This document shows, piece after piece, positions 1 through 8,336 of a stretch of DNA of 64,000 nt. The stretch's first letter is position 1; each line of letters starts with the position of its first letter. The notes under the pieces were generated by a model, which did not search any database, had not been told where the DNA came from, and saw only the letters and a list, made by a program, of their open reading frames with translations. The translations under genes were made by a program, and so were the position numbers. Source of the DNA: Flavobacteriaceae bacterium CRH (lineage in GTDB: Bacteria; Bacteroidota; Bacteroidia; Flavobacteriales; Flavobacteriaceae); contig LMAJ01000036.1 in assembly GCA_001507425.1 (NCBI GenBank), positions 54,647 to 118,646 on the forward strand, written 5' to 3'.

Positions 1-355
1 ACGTAAACTGATGTACCGGTTTTACTGATGGCGCGACAATAATATGAATACCGCAATCGTAATCCTGAACGGTATAATAGTTACCAATGATATCTTGTTT
101 TGGATTATATCGTTCTAATAAAAACGAAACTTCGCCATTGACAAGTCCGATAAAAACATCAGATTCTTTGGTTATTTTTTCATATTCTAATCGAACCTCT
201 TCGAGATTTTTGCCCTGCATGCCCCAATATTGCGCATAATCACGATTGACCCAATCATGAATTATGGCAGCATCGTTTTCCAGTTCCAACGGGCGAAAAT
301 TTATCACTCCAAAATCCGGAATTGTTGTTGAATAAATAGGTTTATATGTACTCAT
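1..355 (-). CDS. GNAT-type siderophore acetyltransferase, 3' end cut by window
   Basis: The reading frame opens with ATG at 353-355 and runs off the left window edge without a stop, giving about 118 residues. The protein begins MSTYKPIYSTTIPDFGVINF and contains WVNRDYAQYWGMQGK, which resembles IucB/AcsC-type acetyltransferases that acylate the N-hydroxyl amine of a siderophore precursor. It lies downstream of a membrane acyltransferase-like gene, an N-hydroxylase and a decarboxylase on the same strand, which is the gene set of a hydroxamate siderophore pathway. Transfer of acetyl or succinyl to an N-hydroxy diamine is inferred from that context. The C-terminal catalytic part is outside the window, so substrate cannot be judged. 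Confidence 0.75.
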   Translation of the reverse strand, partial: MSTYKPIYSTTIPDFGVINFRPLELENDAAIIHDWVNRDYAQYWGMQGKNLEEVRLEYEKITKESDVFIGLVNGEVSFLLERYNPKQDIIGNYYTVQDYDCGIHIIVAPSVKPVHQFT

Positions 356-420
356 TTTTATACTATTTTAATTAATTTGTATCTCATTTATAAATGAAAT
401 AATGTGTCGTGTTGAAAATT

Positions 421-592
421 TAGCCACAGATTAAAGGATTAAAAATTAAAATAAAATCTGCTCAAATCTGTGAAAATCTGCGTGAAAAAAAAATTAAACA
501 ATTTGTGGCGGAAATACTTTGCGAAGACGCACTGCTGTGCGCCTCTACGATAAAACCTTTGTAGATATTAAAATCTATGTTTCTATGTGTTT
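421..592. repeat. intergenic repeat relics of several families
   Basis: This gap between two minus-strand genes contains fragments of three repeat types that recur in other gaps of the window. One is a CACAGATT/AATCTGCGTGAAAA arm pair at about 424-489, shared with 8001-8101. One is a GACGCACTGCTGTGCG palindrome at about 525-541, shared with 26384-26463. The last is AAAATCTATGTTTCTATGTG at about 570-589, shared with 9329-9468. No ORF is supported here. Confidence 0.6.
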
Positions 593-1703
593 AACTATTA
601 ACAATTAATTCGTTACTATTTTTACTCCACTTGGTTTTCCACAATATTTTTAATTCGTTATAAGCAAGCTGAATACTGAGACTTGTTGCGATAACGACAG
701 GAAATAATCCTAAAACAATCCATTGGTCGTGTTTCCAGAAACCTAAAACATACATGCCCCAATTGATCAAAACCCATTGAATTACGTATAAACTTGTAAC
801 GTGTTTACTGCAAAAAGTCAATAAATTAAACACGGGATTATTTTCTTTAAACAGATTTACAACAATATTTACTAACCAATATAAAACAAGGTTTGTTCCG
901 AGTAATAAAATACTTCCGCCAGGTCCTAAATGGTAATAATCGCCAAAATGATATTCCGGATTTGAGAAGTTTAGAAGTCCGCCAATGGCGATAAAAGCTA
1001 AACCAACGAATAACATTCTCTTGAAAAATAAATCCTGATTTTCGTTTAATTCTTTATACCATCTTCCTAAAAACATGCCGATTAAAATGAAAGCACTCCA
1101 CGGAAAAACTGGGAAATAGACATTAAACTTATTACTGAAAAACAAATCGCAGATATAATCTAAACCGGTAATTCCAACTCTAAAACCACTTAATTCTTTA
1201 GAAATTGAAATGATTACTAAAGCTACAACCAACGGAACATATTTGCTTTTGCTAAAATGATTGATAAGCCCCATGATAAACAAAGTAATTCCGGCCAATT
1301 GCAGGATATCGCCTAAAAGCAAAAAGAAAATTCCTGTTTCTAAAGTGCCTGATTTTAAACCATAAGCCGAAACAAACGCTTCCGGAAGTCCTCCAAAAAG
1401 GAACTCAGGAACCAGAAATTTCAAAATATTCATTCCGTAACCAACAGCGAGAATGTATAAAGCCCTTTTGCAAACAGCCAGAAAACTTTGTCGTCTTGAT
1501 AACACAAAGGAAATTCCCATACTTACCAAAAACATGGTTGTTCCGCGGCCTAACCACAAAATAATTTCTCCTAAAACGGTATTCGTTTGTGTGGCAATTG
1601 TGCCATAAATAAGCATGGTGTGTACCATCATCATTAAGATCACACTCGTTCCTCTGGCAAAATCAATTGCCAAAACCCTCTTTTTTTGTTGTACTGTTTC
1701 CAT
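591..1703 (-). CDS. multi-pass membrane acyltransferase-like protein (DUF1624/HGSNAT type)
   Basis: The protein has 370 residues with about ten hydrophobic segments. Its first segment carries AIDFARGTSVILMMMVHT, the N-terminal signature of the DUF1624/heparan-alpha-glucosaminide N-acetyltransferase-like membrane family (Asp, Arg-Gly and His pattern). Members of that family are thought to move acyl groups across the inner membrane. It starts at ATG 1701-1703, two bases after the stop of the monooxygenase gene, so the two are almost certainly co-transcribed. In this setting it may help acylate or move a siderophore or its precursor, but that is inferred from position only. A transport role cannot be excluded. 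Confidence 0.7.
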   Translation of the reverse strand: METVQQKKRVLAIDFARGTSVILMMMVHTMLIYGTIATQTNTVLGEIILWLGRGTTMFLVSMGISFVLSRRQSFLAVCKRALYILAVGYGMNILKFLVPEFLFGGLPEAFVSAYGLKSGTLETGIFFLLLGDILQLAGITLFIMGLINHFSKSKYVPLVVALVIISISKELSGFRVGITGLDYICDLFFSNKFNVYFPVFPWSAFILIGMFLGRWYKELNENQDLFFKRMLFVGLAFIAIGGLLNFSNPEYHFGDYYHLGPGGSILLLGTNLVLYWLVNIVVNLFKENNPVFNLLTFCSKHVTSLYVIQWVLINWGMYVLGFWKHDQWIVLGLFPVVIATSLSIQLAYNELKILWKTKWSKNSNELIVNS

Positions 1704-1705
1704 AA

Positions 1706-3037
1706 CTATGCGATGGTTTCAAATGCCGGAGACTCGATAACTTCTGCTGCGGGAACTCCAAATTCCTGAAAAGCAATTTTAGTTTCAACAGCATAATGTT
1801 CAACTCCGGTGATTTCTTTAATGATGTAAGAGTTTCGGTAACAAGCCATTCCTAAATCCGGAGTTACGAACCCGTGTGTGTGTAGTTCAGCGTTTTGCAC
1901 GAAAACTTCGTTTGCATTATTGTCGATGCTATAATTTCTGTTGGTTGCAAAACGTCCTTTATCGTCCCATTGAATTCGGTTCGCAATTCCTTCTAAAAAC
2001 TGAGGCAATTTGTAGCCGTAACCTGTTGCCAGAACCAATGCAGCTGTTTTATGACGGTATCTTTTATCCTGTTCAACCTGATGCAATTCCAATTCAAAAG
2101 ACTGATTCTCTTCATCATAAGTTCCTTTGGTACAAGCAGCATTGGTTCTTAAGTTGACATCAATTTCTGTAATTACTTTTTTGTTGTAAATGGTATCGAA
2201 AATTGTAGCAATCAAGTCTTTATTGATTCCTTTGTACAATAATTTCTGGTTTTTAAGCAAATAATCTCTTTTGTCTGAAGGAAGATTGTAGAAATAATCT
2301 ACATATTCCGGAGAAGTCATTTCCAGCGTTAACTTGCTGTAATCCATCGGAAAAAAGCGAGAAGATCTTGTGATCCAGTTTAATTGATAGCCGTAAACGT
2401 CAATTTCCTGCAACAAATCATTGAAAACTTCGGCAGCGCTTTGTCCGCTTCCTAAAACTGTTATCGATTTTTGTTTTTGAAGTGAAGCTTTATTCTGAAT
2501 ATAAGCTGAGGAATGAATCGCTTTTCCTTTTAAAGAATGACAGGATTTTGGAATATGCGGAGCTGTTCCGGTTCCTAAAACAATCTTTTTTGTTTTGCAA
2601 ATGGTTGTAATATCTGTTTTGGTTGAAACTGTACTTACAATATAAAGTTGCTGATTTTCATCGTATTCAATCGCTGTAACTTCTGTATTAAAATAGATAT
2701 TGGGTAGCTTTTTAATCGCCCATTGGCAATATTGATTGTACTCATTTCTTAATAACAAGAAGTTTTCGCGGATGTAAAACGAATACATTTTTCCTTGTTC
2801 TTTGATGTAATTCAGGAAACTAAACGGACTTGTTGGATCTGCCAAAGTCACTAAATCGGCCATAAACGGAATTTGTAACGTCGTGTCCTGCAACAACATT
2901 CCCGGATGCCAGTTGAAAGATTCGTTTTTGTCAAAAAACAATCCGTCAAGGTTTTCGATTGGCGCTGTCAGACAAGCCAGACTTAAATTGAAAGGTCCTA
3001 CTCCAACGGCTATGAAATCGTATATTTTATTTTGCAT
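1706..3037 (-). CDS. lysine/ornithine/diamine N-monooxygenase (IucD/SidA family)
   Basis: This is a flavin-dependent N-hydroxylating monooxygenase of 443 residues, the usual family length. A dinucleotide-binding VGVGPFNLS motif sits at residues 11-19 (FAD). A second motif, VLGSGQSAAEV near 194-204, binds NADPH, and ATGYG near residue 338 is the family C-terminal signature. The enzyme is expected to hydroxylate a terminal amine of lysine or of a diamine such as cadaverine or putrescine, making the hydroxamate precursor of a siderophore. It follows the decarboxylase gene by 6 bp and precedes the membrane protein by 2 bp. The pairing with a decarboxylase favours a free diamine substrate, as in desferrioxamine or bisucaberin pathways. 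Confidence 0.88.
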   Translation of the reverse strand: MQNKIYDFIAVGVGPFNLSLACLTAPIENLDGLFFDKNESFNWHPGMLLQDTTLQIPFMADLVTLADPTSPFSFLNYIKEQGKMYSFYIRENFLLLRNEYNQYCQWAIKKLPNIYFNTEVTAIEYDENQQLYIVSTVSTKTDITTICKTKKIVLGTGTAPHIPKSCHSLKGKAIHSSAYIQNKASLQKQKSITVLGSGQSAAEVFNDLLQEIDVYGYQLNWITRSSRFFPMDYSKLTLEMTSPEYVDYFYNLPSDKRDYLLKNQKLLYKGINKDLIATIFDTIYNKKVITEIDVNLRTNAACTKGTYDEENQSFELELHQVEQDKRYRHKTAALVLATGYGYKLPQFLEGIANRIQWDDKGRFATNRNYSIDNNANEVFVQNAELHTHGFVTPDLGMACYRNSYIIKEITGVEHYAVETKIAFQEFGVPAAEVIESPAFETIA

Positions 3038-3043
3038 GATAAT

Positions 3044-4576
3044 TTAATTTATTAATGAATATTCATTTCCGTGAAATACAATCAAATCAATGACTTCTTC
3101 AATGTCTTTAGGCGTTGTTAACGGGTTTAGCAAGGTAAATTTCAGGAATACTTCGTTGTAGACTTTTGTGCTGGTAATGATGGCTTTACCTTCGTTAAAA
3201 ATGGCTTTACGAATGTAACTGTTGATGCCGCAATACGAATTTCCGTTTCCGGTAAAAGGCGTATAACGAAACACAATTGCACTAATTTCGGGTTTATGTA
3301 TGATTTCGAAATCGTCTCTGTTTCTTAGTAAATCTGCGGTAAATTGTGCATTGGCGATGGCTTTTTCCATATAAGAACTCAAACCTTCTGTTCCTATCAT
3401 CCTCAACGTAAACCACAATTTTAAGGCATCAAAACGGCGTGTGGTCTGGATTGATTTTTTGACCATGTTTGGAATTCCTTCGTCTTCCTGTTCTTTTGAA
3501 TTAAGATAATCAGCGTGGTATTTGATATAATCTACAAATGATTTATCTCTCATGAAAAATCCGCTTGAACTTACAGGCTGATAAAAAGTTTTATGATAAT
3601 CGATTGTAACTGAATCTGATAATTCGATTCCGCTCAATTTTTCTTTATGCATGTTGCTGATTAGTAAACCGCCACCGTAAGCCGCATCTACGTGAAACCA
3701 AATGTCGTTTTCACTGGCAATTTTAGCAATTTCAGCCAATGGATCTATAGAACCAAAATCAGTCGTTCCAGCCGTTCCCACAATCGCAATCGGAATATTT
3801 CCTAAGTCTTTTTGCTGTTGAATTACCTTTTTCAAGGCGCTGACATTCATTTTAAAATCAGGATCTACGGCTACGGGAATCACAGCATTTTGTCCTAAAC
3901 CTAACAGGCTCAGGTTTTTCTTTAAGCTAAAGTGGCTTACTTCAGAACATAAAACCCTGAATTTTGAAGCTTCAGGAGGCAAACCTTCCATTTTTGGATC
4001 GATTCCGTAGTGTTTTTTAATGTAATGATCTCTTGCCAAAAGCAATCCCATCATGTTCGATTGCGTTCCGCCGCTGGTAAAAATTCCATCTGCATTTTCC
4101 GGATAACCTAATTTGTCAAGTGTCCATTCTACCAATTTTAATTCGATAAAAGTGGCTCCCGTACTTTGGTCGTACGTATCCATTGAAGAATTTAATGACG
4201 ATATAAAAGCTTCTGCCACAAGTGTTGGCGTAAGAATTGGGCAATTAAGATGCGCTATGTATTTGGGGTTATGAAAATGAATACAATCATCTAAATAAAT
4301 GTCTTTTAATTCATCCAGAACATAGTCAAGGCTTTTGCCATTTTTGTTTTCTTCCAGATAAATGTTATCGATTTTTTCCTTGATCGTCGAAATACTGGTT
4401 CCTGTAAAGGGCGTATCTCTTTCTTTTAGATGATTTCCAATTGTTTTAATGGCCTTTTTCATGCTTTTCTTATAAATCCCGATTGATTTATTGTTGTTAG
4501 AAAAAACATGTTTATTGTGCGCATTATCAATTACAACTTCTTGCAGTATTGTTCCTAATTTTTCTTGTGCCTCCAT
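3044..4576 (-). CDS. PLP-dependent group II decarboxylase (siderophore diamine formation)
   Basis: The protein has 510 residues with the aspartate/glutamate/diaminobutyrate decarboxylase fold. Visible motifs are SGGTQSN at 168-174, SEVSHFS near 211-217, HVDAAYGGG at 295-303 and IDYHKTFYQP, in which Lys329 should form the Schiff base with PLP. Such enzymes decarboxylate lysine, ornithine or 2,4-diaminobutyrate. As the first gene of the siderophore run it probably supplies the diamine that the next enzyme hydroxylates. The ATG at 4574-4576 gives a start that fits the family N-terminus. A 170-bp AT-rich gap upstream separates it from the LuxR-type regulator. The exact amino acid substrate is not decidable by eye. 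Confidence 0.85.
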   Translation of the reverse strand: MEAQEKLGTILQEVVIDNAHNKHVFSNNNKSIGIYKKSMKKAIKTIGNHLKERDTPFTGTSISTIKEKIDNIYLEENKNGKSLDYVLDELKDIYLDDCIHFHNPKYIAHLNCPILTPTLVAEAFISSLNSSMDTYDQSTGATFIELKLVEWTLDKLGYPENADGIFTSGGTQSNMMGLLLARDHYIKKHYGIDPKMEGLPPEASKFRVLCSEVSHFSLKKNLSLLGLGQNAVIPVAVDPDFKMNVSALKKVIQQQKDLGNIPIAIVGTAGTTDFGSIDPLAEIAKIASENDIWFHVDAAYGGGLLISNMHKEKLSGIELSDSVTIDYHKTFYQPVSSSGFFMRDKSFVDYIKYHADYLNSKEQEDEGIPNMVKKSIQTTRRFDALKLWFTLRMIGTEGLSSYMEKAIANAQFTADLLRNRDDFEIIHKPEISAIVFRYTPFTGNGNSYCGINSYIRKAIFNEGKAIITSTKVYNEVFLKFTLLNPLTTPKDIEEVIDLIVFHGNEYSLIN

Positions 4577-4747
4577 TTGTGGTATTTATTTAGATTGATT
4601 CTAAAGAATGATTTTAGCAAATGTAGATTTGTACGAAAATTAAATCAATACCCTAAAAAAGTGAAATTATTTCTATAAATGAGGTAGTCAAAATACCTCA
4701 TTTATAGTAGGAAATAAAGCATAAAATAGCTATAAATTATACGAAAA

Positions 4748-5374
4748 TTACTTTATTTTTTTTTCTAAAGCATACAGTATCAGTTCAGAAGTAGTGTGTC
4801 TGCCTGTTTTTTTCATAATATTTTTTCGGTGTGTCCTGAAAGTATGAATACTGATAAAAAGCTGCGATGCAATACTTTTTCCATTGTTTCCCTGTGCTAT
4901 TTGCTTTAAAATTTCAAATTCTCTTAAAGTTAGTTTTTCATCAGGTTCGGCAGTTGGTAAAGCAAAAACATCAATAAGTGCATTTAAGGTTTTGGGGCAT
5001 AAATAACGTTCTCCATGCTGAATTTTATACAAAGCATCATAAATGGTTTGTTCCTCACAATCTTTTGATATAAAGCCATTTATATTATCTTTTAAAAAGC
5101 TGTTAATCGTTTGTTTGTTCTTAAAATAGGAAAGGATTATTATTTTACATTTAGGATAATCTGCTTTAATTGTTTTAAGATCATCATCATAGAACAAAAA
5201 AATATTATTGGGGTCAATAATCAAACATTCTATATCATTTTTATCCAAACACTTAAACAATTCTTCTCTTGAATTTACCACTTTTAAGTTAGGTGTTTTT
5301 ACTAACTTTTTAAGTGTGTGCTGCAATCCGATTATGTGTAGGTTTTCGGAATCAGCGATAAGGAAATTTTTCAT
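4748..5374 (-). CDS. NarL/LuxR-type response regulator
   Basis: The protein has 208 residues counted from ATG 5372-5374; a GTG one codon upstream is less likely. The N-terminal half looks like a receiver domain with a probable phospho-acceptor Asp54 (LIIDPN), Ser82 and Lys104 (FISKD). The acidic pocket is reduced: only one acid (Asp8 in IADSE) stands where two are usual. Residues 145-205 form a LuxR-type helix-turn-helix (LTLREFEILKQIAQG, then TFRTHRKNIMKKTG). No histidine kinase is adjacent. It lies upstream of the siderophore genes on the same strand with a 171-bp gap, so control of them is possible but unproven. Confidence 0.8.
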   Translation of the reverse strand: MKNFLIADSENLHIIGLQHTLKKLVKTPNLKVVNSREELFKCLDKNDIECLIIDPNNIFLFYDDDLKTIKADYPKCKIIILSYFKNKQTINSFLKDNINGFISKDCEEQTIYDALYKIQHGERYLCPKTLNALIDVFALPTAEPDEKLTLREFEILKQIAQGNNGKSIASQLFISIHTFRTHRKNIMKKTGRHTTSELILYALEKKIK

Positions 5375-5589
5375 CACTATTTAGATTTGTTCTAAACAAA
5401 ATTACTAATTAAATTGACTTGTAGAATAATTTATAGTGAAAAAATAGTTATTTTCTTATAATCGCTAGTGATAGCAAGAAAAGTCAAAAGTGATATTAAG
5501 AGATATTGAAAAGTCCACATTGCAAAACCTTTAATTATAAATGGCACTAATTAAAAATAAATATTAATTTTGTAGTCTAAATACTATAA

Positions 5590-6073
5590 ATGGATTACCC
5601 TAAATATGACTTTACTTCCAGTAGTGAAAATATTACATTTGAATTTATTAGTTACGGAACTAATGGTAATATTGGAAAAGCCATTACATATCAATGTATA
5701 AATGAAGAAATTAAAATATATAATCTTTGCTTTGGCGATAATAAGGAAATAAATAAGGAAACGGGAGAGTTAAAAATTGATGATATAACTGTCAGCAATA
5801 AGGTGATTTAGAAAAAATTTTAGCAACAATTGCCAGTTCTGCTTATATTTTTTCTGAAACTTATCCCGATCGCCTTATTTTCTTTAAAGGAAGTACACCA
5901 GCAAGAACAAGATTGTACAGAAGAGCCATTTGTAAGGAATTTAACTATATTTCAAAAACATTTACTATATTGGTGCAATAAATATCAATGGAAGAATTAT
6001 CAATGTGCCTTTTAATGCAACAGATGATTTTTATGGATTTTATATAAAAGCTAAATGCGATGAAAAAAACTAA
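5590..6073 (+). pseudogene. DUF6934-type gene with two frameshifts
   Basis: Three frames read in turn give one continuous protein of about 161 residues. Frame 1 (ATG 5590) encodes MDYPKYDFTSSSENITFEFI through DDITVSN and stops at 5809-5811. Shifting near 5800 continues as GDLEKILATIASSAYIFSE, then FFKGSTPARTRLYRRAI. A second shift near 5968 continues as IGAINING and ends at TAA 6071-6073. The order fits my recollection of the DUF6934 family: FGD, then IDD, NNGD, then KGST.ARTRLY. Both lesions look like loss of one base, in AATAAGG and CTATATTGG. The gene is either freshly decayed or carries two sequencing errors. Function is unknown. Confidence 0.75.
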
Positions 6074-6203
6074 GAAGCTTACAGATATCAAAACCGGTGC
6101 TCAATATAGTATAGACAAAAAATTAGATATTGTCAAAACTGTAAAAACAACTTCAAATAAATTAGAAGAACTGAAAACAATGAATTTTCAATTTACTCTT
6201 TAA
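6060..6203 (+). CDS. 47-residue Lys-rich ORF overlapping the broken DUF6934-type gene
   Basis: ATG 6060-6062 lies inside the last codons of the preceding frameshifted gene (14-bp overlap), and the ORF ends at TAA 6201-6203. The product is short, basic and probably helical, with repeated Lys and the segment YSIDKKLDIVKTVKTTSNKL. The overlap suggests translational coupling and therefore a two-gene unit. A strong hairpin terminator follows six bases after the stop. I do not recognise the protein. Confidence 0.5.
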   Translation: MKKTKKLTDIKTGAQYSIDKKLDIVKTVKTTSNKLEELKTMNFQFTL

Positions 6204-6208
6204 AAAAA

Positions 6209-6240
6209 TAAAGTCTCCTAAATGGAGACTTTATTTTTGA
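6209..6240. terminator. bidirectional intrinsic terminator
   Basis: A perfect 10-bp stem (TAAAGTCTCC at 6209-6218 with GGAGACTTTA at 6224-6233) closes a 5-base loop. It is followed by T-rich sequence on the plus strand and by an A-run (6202-6208) that becomes a T-run on the minus strand. It sits between convergent genes and could end both. Confidence 0.85.
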
Positions 6241-6244
6241 TTAA

Positions 6245-6853
6245 TTAAACTTTAGCTTTCCTTTTTACGGTACAACCAATTTCTTTTGTTTCGGTTATAG
6301 TCGGTTTTTGATTGTTTTTTAGTGATGCAATCACATCTTCGACATATTTCGTTTTCTCCTCTTTTGTACCTTCTGGATCATTATCTATTGCTCCGGTGTA
6401 TTCAACAATATTTCCTTTTGAGGTTTTAGAAACAAGAAATAAATGTGGTGTATGTTTCGCACCATATTGATCTGTAACTACTTGTCCTTTATCAAACAAG
6501 TATGGAAATGCATATTTTTTCTCTTTTGCCAATTCCTGCATTTTGTCAAAAGTATCTGCTTTTGATGCTTCAGGATCGTTTGGATTAATAGCAATTACAG
6601 GATATCCCTGCGGTTTGAACTTTTTGTCAAGATCGATAATTCTTTGCTCATACGCCTTTGCATACGGGCATGTATTACATGTAAATACAACTATAAAACC
6701 TTTTGCGTCAGGATAACTGGCAAATGAAACTTCTTTATTGTCAACATTTTTAAGTTTAAAGTCCGGTGCGGTTTGTCCGGCTTTAAGCGTTGGAGCTTGT
6801 GCCTGAGCAATAAAGGCACTTAAAAATAATACCAGGGAGATGTACTTTTTCAT
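6245..6853 (-). CDS. exported thioredoxin-like/peroxiredoxin-like protein
   Basis: The protein has 202 residues with a signal peptide (MKKYISLVLFLSAFIAQAQA). The redoxin domain follows, with PDFKLKNVDNKEVSFASY and the redox motif CNTCPYAKAY (Cys59, Cys62). The AhpC/TSA-like fold and the PYAKAY segment match a common group of exported Bacteroidota redoxins. It probably works as a periplasmic thiol reductase or peroxidase. A TlpA-like thioredoxin gene lies three bases upstream on the same strand, so the two form an operon for envelope redox homeostasis. The physiological partner is unknown. Confidence 0.8.
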   Translation of the reverse strand: MKKYISLVLFLSAFIAQAQAPTLKAGQTAPDFKLKNVDNKEVSFASYPDAKGFIVVFTCNTCPYAKAYEQRIIDLDKKFKPQGYPVIAINPNDPEASKADTFDKMQELAKEKKYAFPYLFDKGQVVTDQYGAKHTPHLFLVSKTSKGNIVEYTGAIDNDPEGTKEEKTKYVEDVIASLKNNQKPTITETKEIGCTVKRKAKV

Positions 6854-6856
6854 AAT

Positions 6857-7339
6857 TTATAGTTTTTTATATTCAGTAAGTAATTGTTCGTAAGTAAGTT
6901 CGCTTTCGATAAATTTTCTTTTATCATTTTTGATGAAGAGTGTTGCCGGAATACTTCCCGACCATGAAGGATCAATACGATCGATATATTCTTGTGGATT
7001 GCTTTCATTTAAAAGGAAAACGGGATTTTTAAGATTTTTTCTTTTCACAAAAGGTTCTACATTAGAAATTAGTTTCGATTTAAAATCAACGCTAACCAAC
7101 AATACCGCCAATTTCTCTGATTTATATGCTGCTCCAAGTTTTTCAAAATTGGGTAATTCCTTAATACATGGCGCGCACCAGGTCGCCCAGAAGTTTACGA
7201 CGTATGTACTGTCTTTTCCATTTTTGATTCTTTCCTGAAGCTGGTCTACGTTTATCAGCTTTACTTTCTGACTTTGAGCCGTTAATGAAAAGACTAAGCA
7301 TGCAAAAAGGAAAATCTTAAAAGCTTTTATTTCTTTCAT
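6857..7339 (-). CDS. TlpA-like exported thioredoxin
   Basis: I place the start at ATG 7337-7339, because MKEIKAFKIFLFACLVFSLT forms a proper signal peptide. An upstream in-frame start would add 11 residues that do not look like a leader. The mature domain carries FWATWCAPCIKELP, with Cys55 and Cys58 as the active-site pair, followed by a thioredoxin fold and the cis-Pro region SIPATLF. TlpA/ResA-type proteins reduce disulfides in envelope proteins, for example during cytochrome c maturation. The gene is followed by a second redoxin gene after three bases, and the two are probably co-transcribed. Confidence 0.85.
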   Translation of the reverse strand: MKEIKAFKIFLFACLVFSLTAQSQKVKLINVDQLQERIKNGKDSTYVVNFWATWCAPCIKELPNFEKLGAAYKSEKLAVLLVSVDFKSKLISNVEPFVKRKNLKNPVFLLNESNPQEYIDRIDPSWSGSIPATLFIKNDKRKFIESELTYEQLLTEYKKL

Positions 7340-7584
7340 ACAATTATATGGTATTTCCCTTGAGTTAGGCAATTGTTTATTACAAATATAAAACTAATGC
7401 AATTTTAAAAATTGTAATTTATTGTTAATAAATATCTTTCAAAAACATTTAAAAATAGAATTTCAAGTCAAACTTCAGATTGTCTATTTCAGCATTTACT
7501 TTGTCCGTTTCCGCAAAATTTCAATATGAAAACAAACGCCAACTCCGCAAATTTGTCCTGTTTAACAACTTAAAAATTAAAATC

Positions 7585-7968
7585 ATGAATGCAAAAACAA
7601 CAAAAATTATTTACTGGACAGGTATTATTTTAACTTCTTTATGGTTTGGCGCCAGCGGTTTCTTTGAACTTACAACCAACAAAATTGTTTGGGATATTAC
7701 AGTGCAATTAGGCTATCCGCCTCATTTTATTTATTTGCTTGGCGTATTTAAAGCGCTGGGAGTAATCACTTTATTAATTCCAAACAAATTACTTCGTTTA
7801 AAAGAGTGGGTATTTGCAGGGATATTTTTCGACATTACTTTTGCCTTTTTCTCAAAAGTCGCAGTATTAGGTTTTGCAGCAACAACAGATGCAATTATTG
7901 CTTTTATAATGGTAAGTGTGACTTACTTTATGTTTAGAAGATTATATTCTGCAACATATACTACTTAA
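7585..7968 (+). CDS. DoxX-like small membrane protein
   Basis: The start is placed at ATG 7585 (MNAKTTKIIYWTGIILTSLW). The open frame extends 35 codons upstream, but that segment has no membrane character. The 127-residue product has four predicted transmembrane helices. It contains GASGFFELT and the GVFKALGVITLLIP segment typical of the DoxX-like family. Members are inner-membrane proteins, often near redox enzymes, and their biochemical role is poorly defined. It stands alone on the plus strand, followed by repeat-rich intergenic DNA. Confidence 0.75.
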   Translation: MNAKTTKIIYWTGIILTSLWFGASGFFELTTNKIVWDITVQLGYPPHFIYLLGVFKALGVITLLIPNKLLRLKEWVFAGIFFDITFAFFSKVAVLGFAATTDAIIAFIMVSVTYFMFRRLYSATYTT

Positions 7969-8000
7969 GCTGCAGAGTAATCACAAGTTAAAGCCTCATT

Positions 8001-8216
8001 TTTTCACGCAGATTTTAAAAAGATTTAAGCTGATCTAAGCAGATAATTTATTTCTTATTCTAAAATTAAATCTGCTCTAATCTGCAAAATCTGCGTGAAA
8101 AAAAAAATCAATTTAATCCTTTTAATCTGTGGCTTTAAAACCAAAGTTTACATTTTAATCTCGCAAAGTCGCGAAGTCGCAAAGTTTAATTTCTTTGAAA
8201 CTTCGCGACTACCTTT
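8001..8216. repeat. long inverted repeat plus CGCAAAG-type repeat in a 368-bp gap
   Basis: Perfect 16-base arms (TTTTCACGCAGATTTT at 8001-8016 and its complement at 8086-8101) enclose about 69 bases that carry more diverged CAGAT/ATCTG copies. A second repeat follows at 8160-8216, with CGCAAAGTCGCGAAGTCG and a facing GAAACTTCGCGACT arm. Both types recur elsewhere (421-489, 19806-19840, 10391-10538). The gap from 7969 to 8336 otherwise shows no gene. A TAAATTTG at 8305-8312 could be a -7 element for the next gene, but no clear -33 element stands upstream. Confidence 0.7.
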
Positions 8217-8336
8217 TATTGTACAAATATGTCTTAATAATATATGACCTTTATAACAAATAAATTTGAGCTTTTCAACAAAACAACCAATATTGCTTCC
8301 ACACTAAATTTGTAATGAATTTAAAACACAATTACA

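Noticed and set aside
5830..6015. 61-residue plus-strand ORF inside the broken DUF6934-type gene
   Set aside because: It is out of frame with the reconstructed protein, and its own reading has no family features.
7480..7584. N-terminal extension of the DoxX-like protein
   Set aside because: The stretch is translated promoter-like DNA; the ATG at 7585 gives the usual length.
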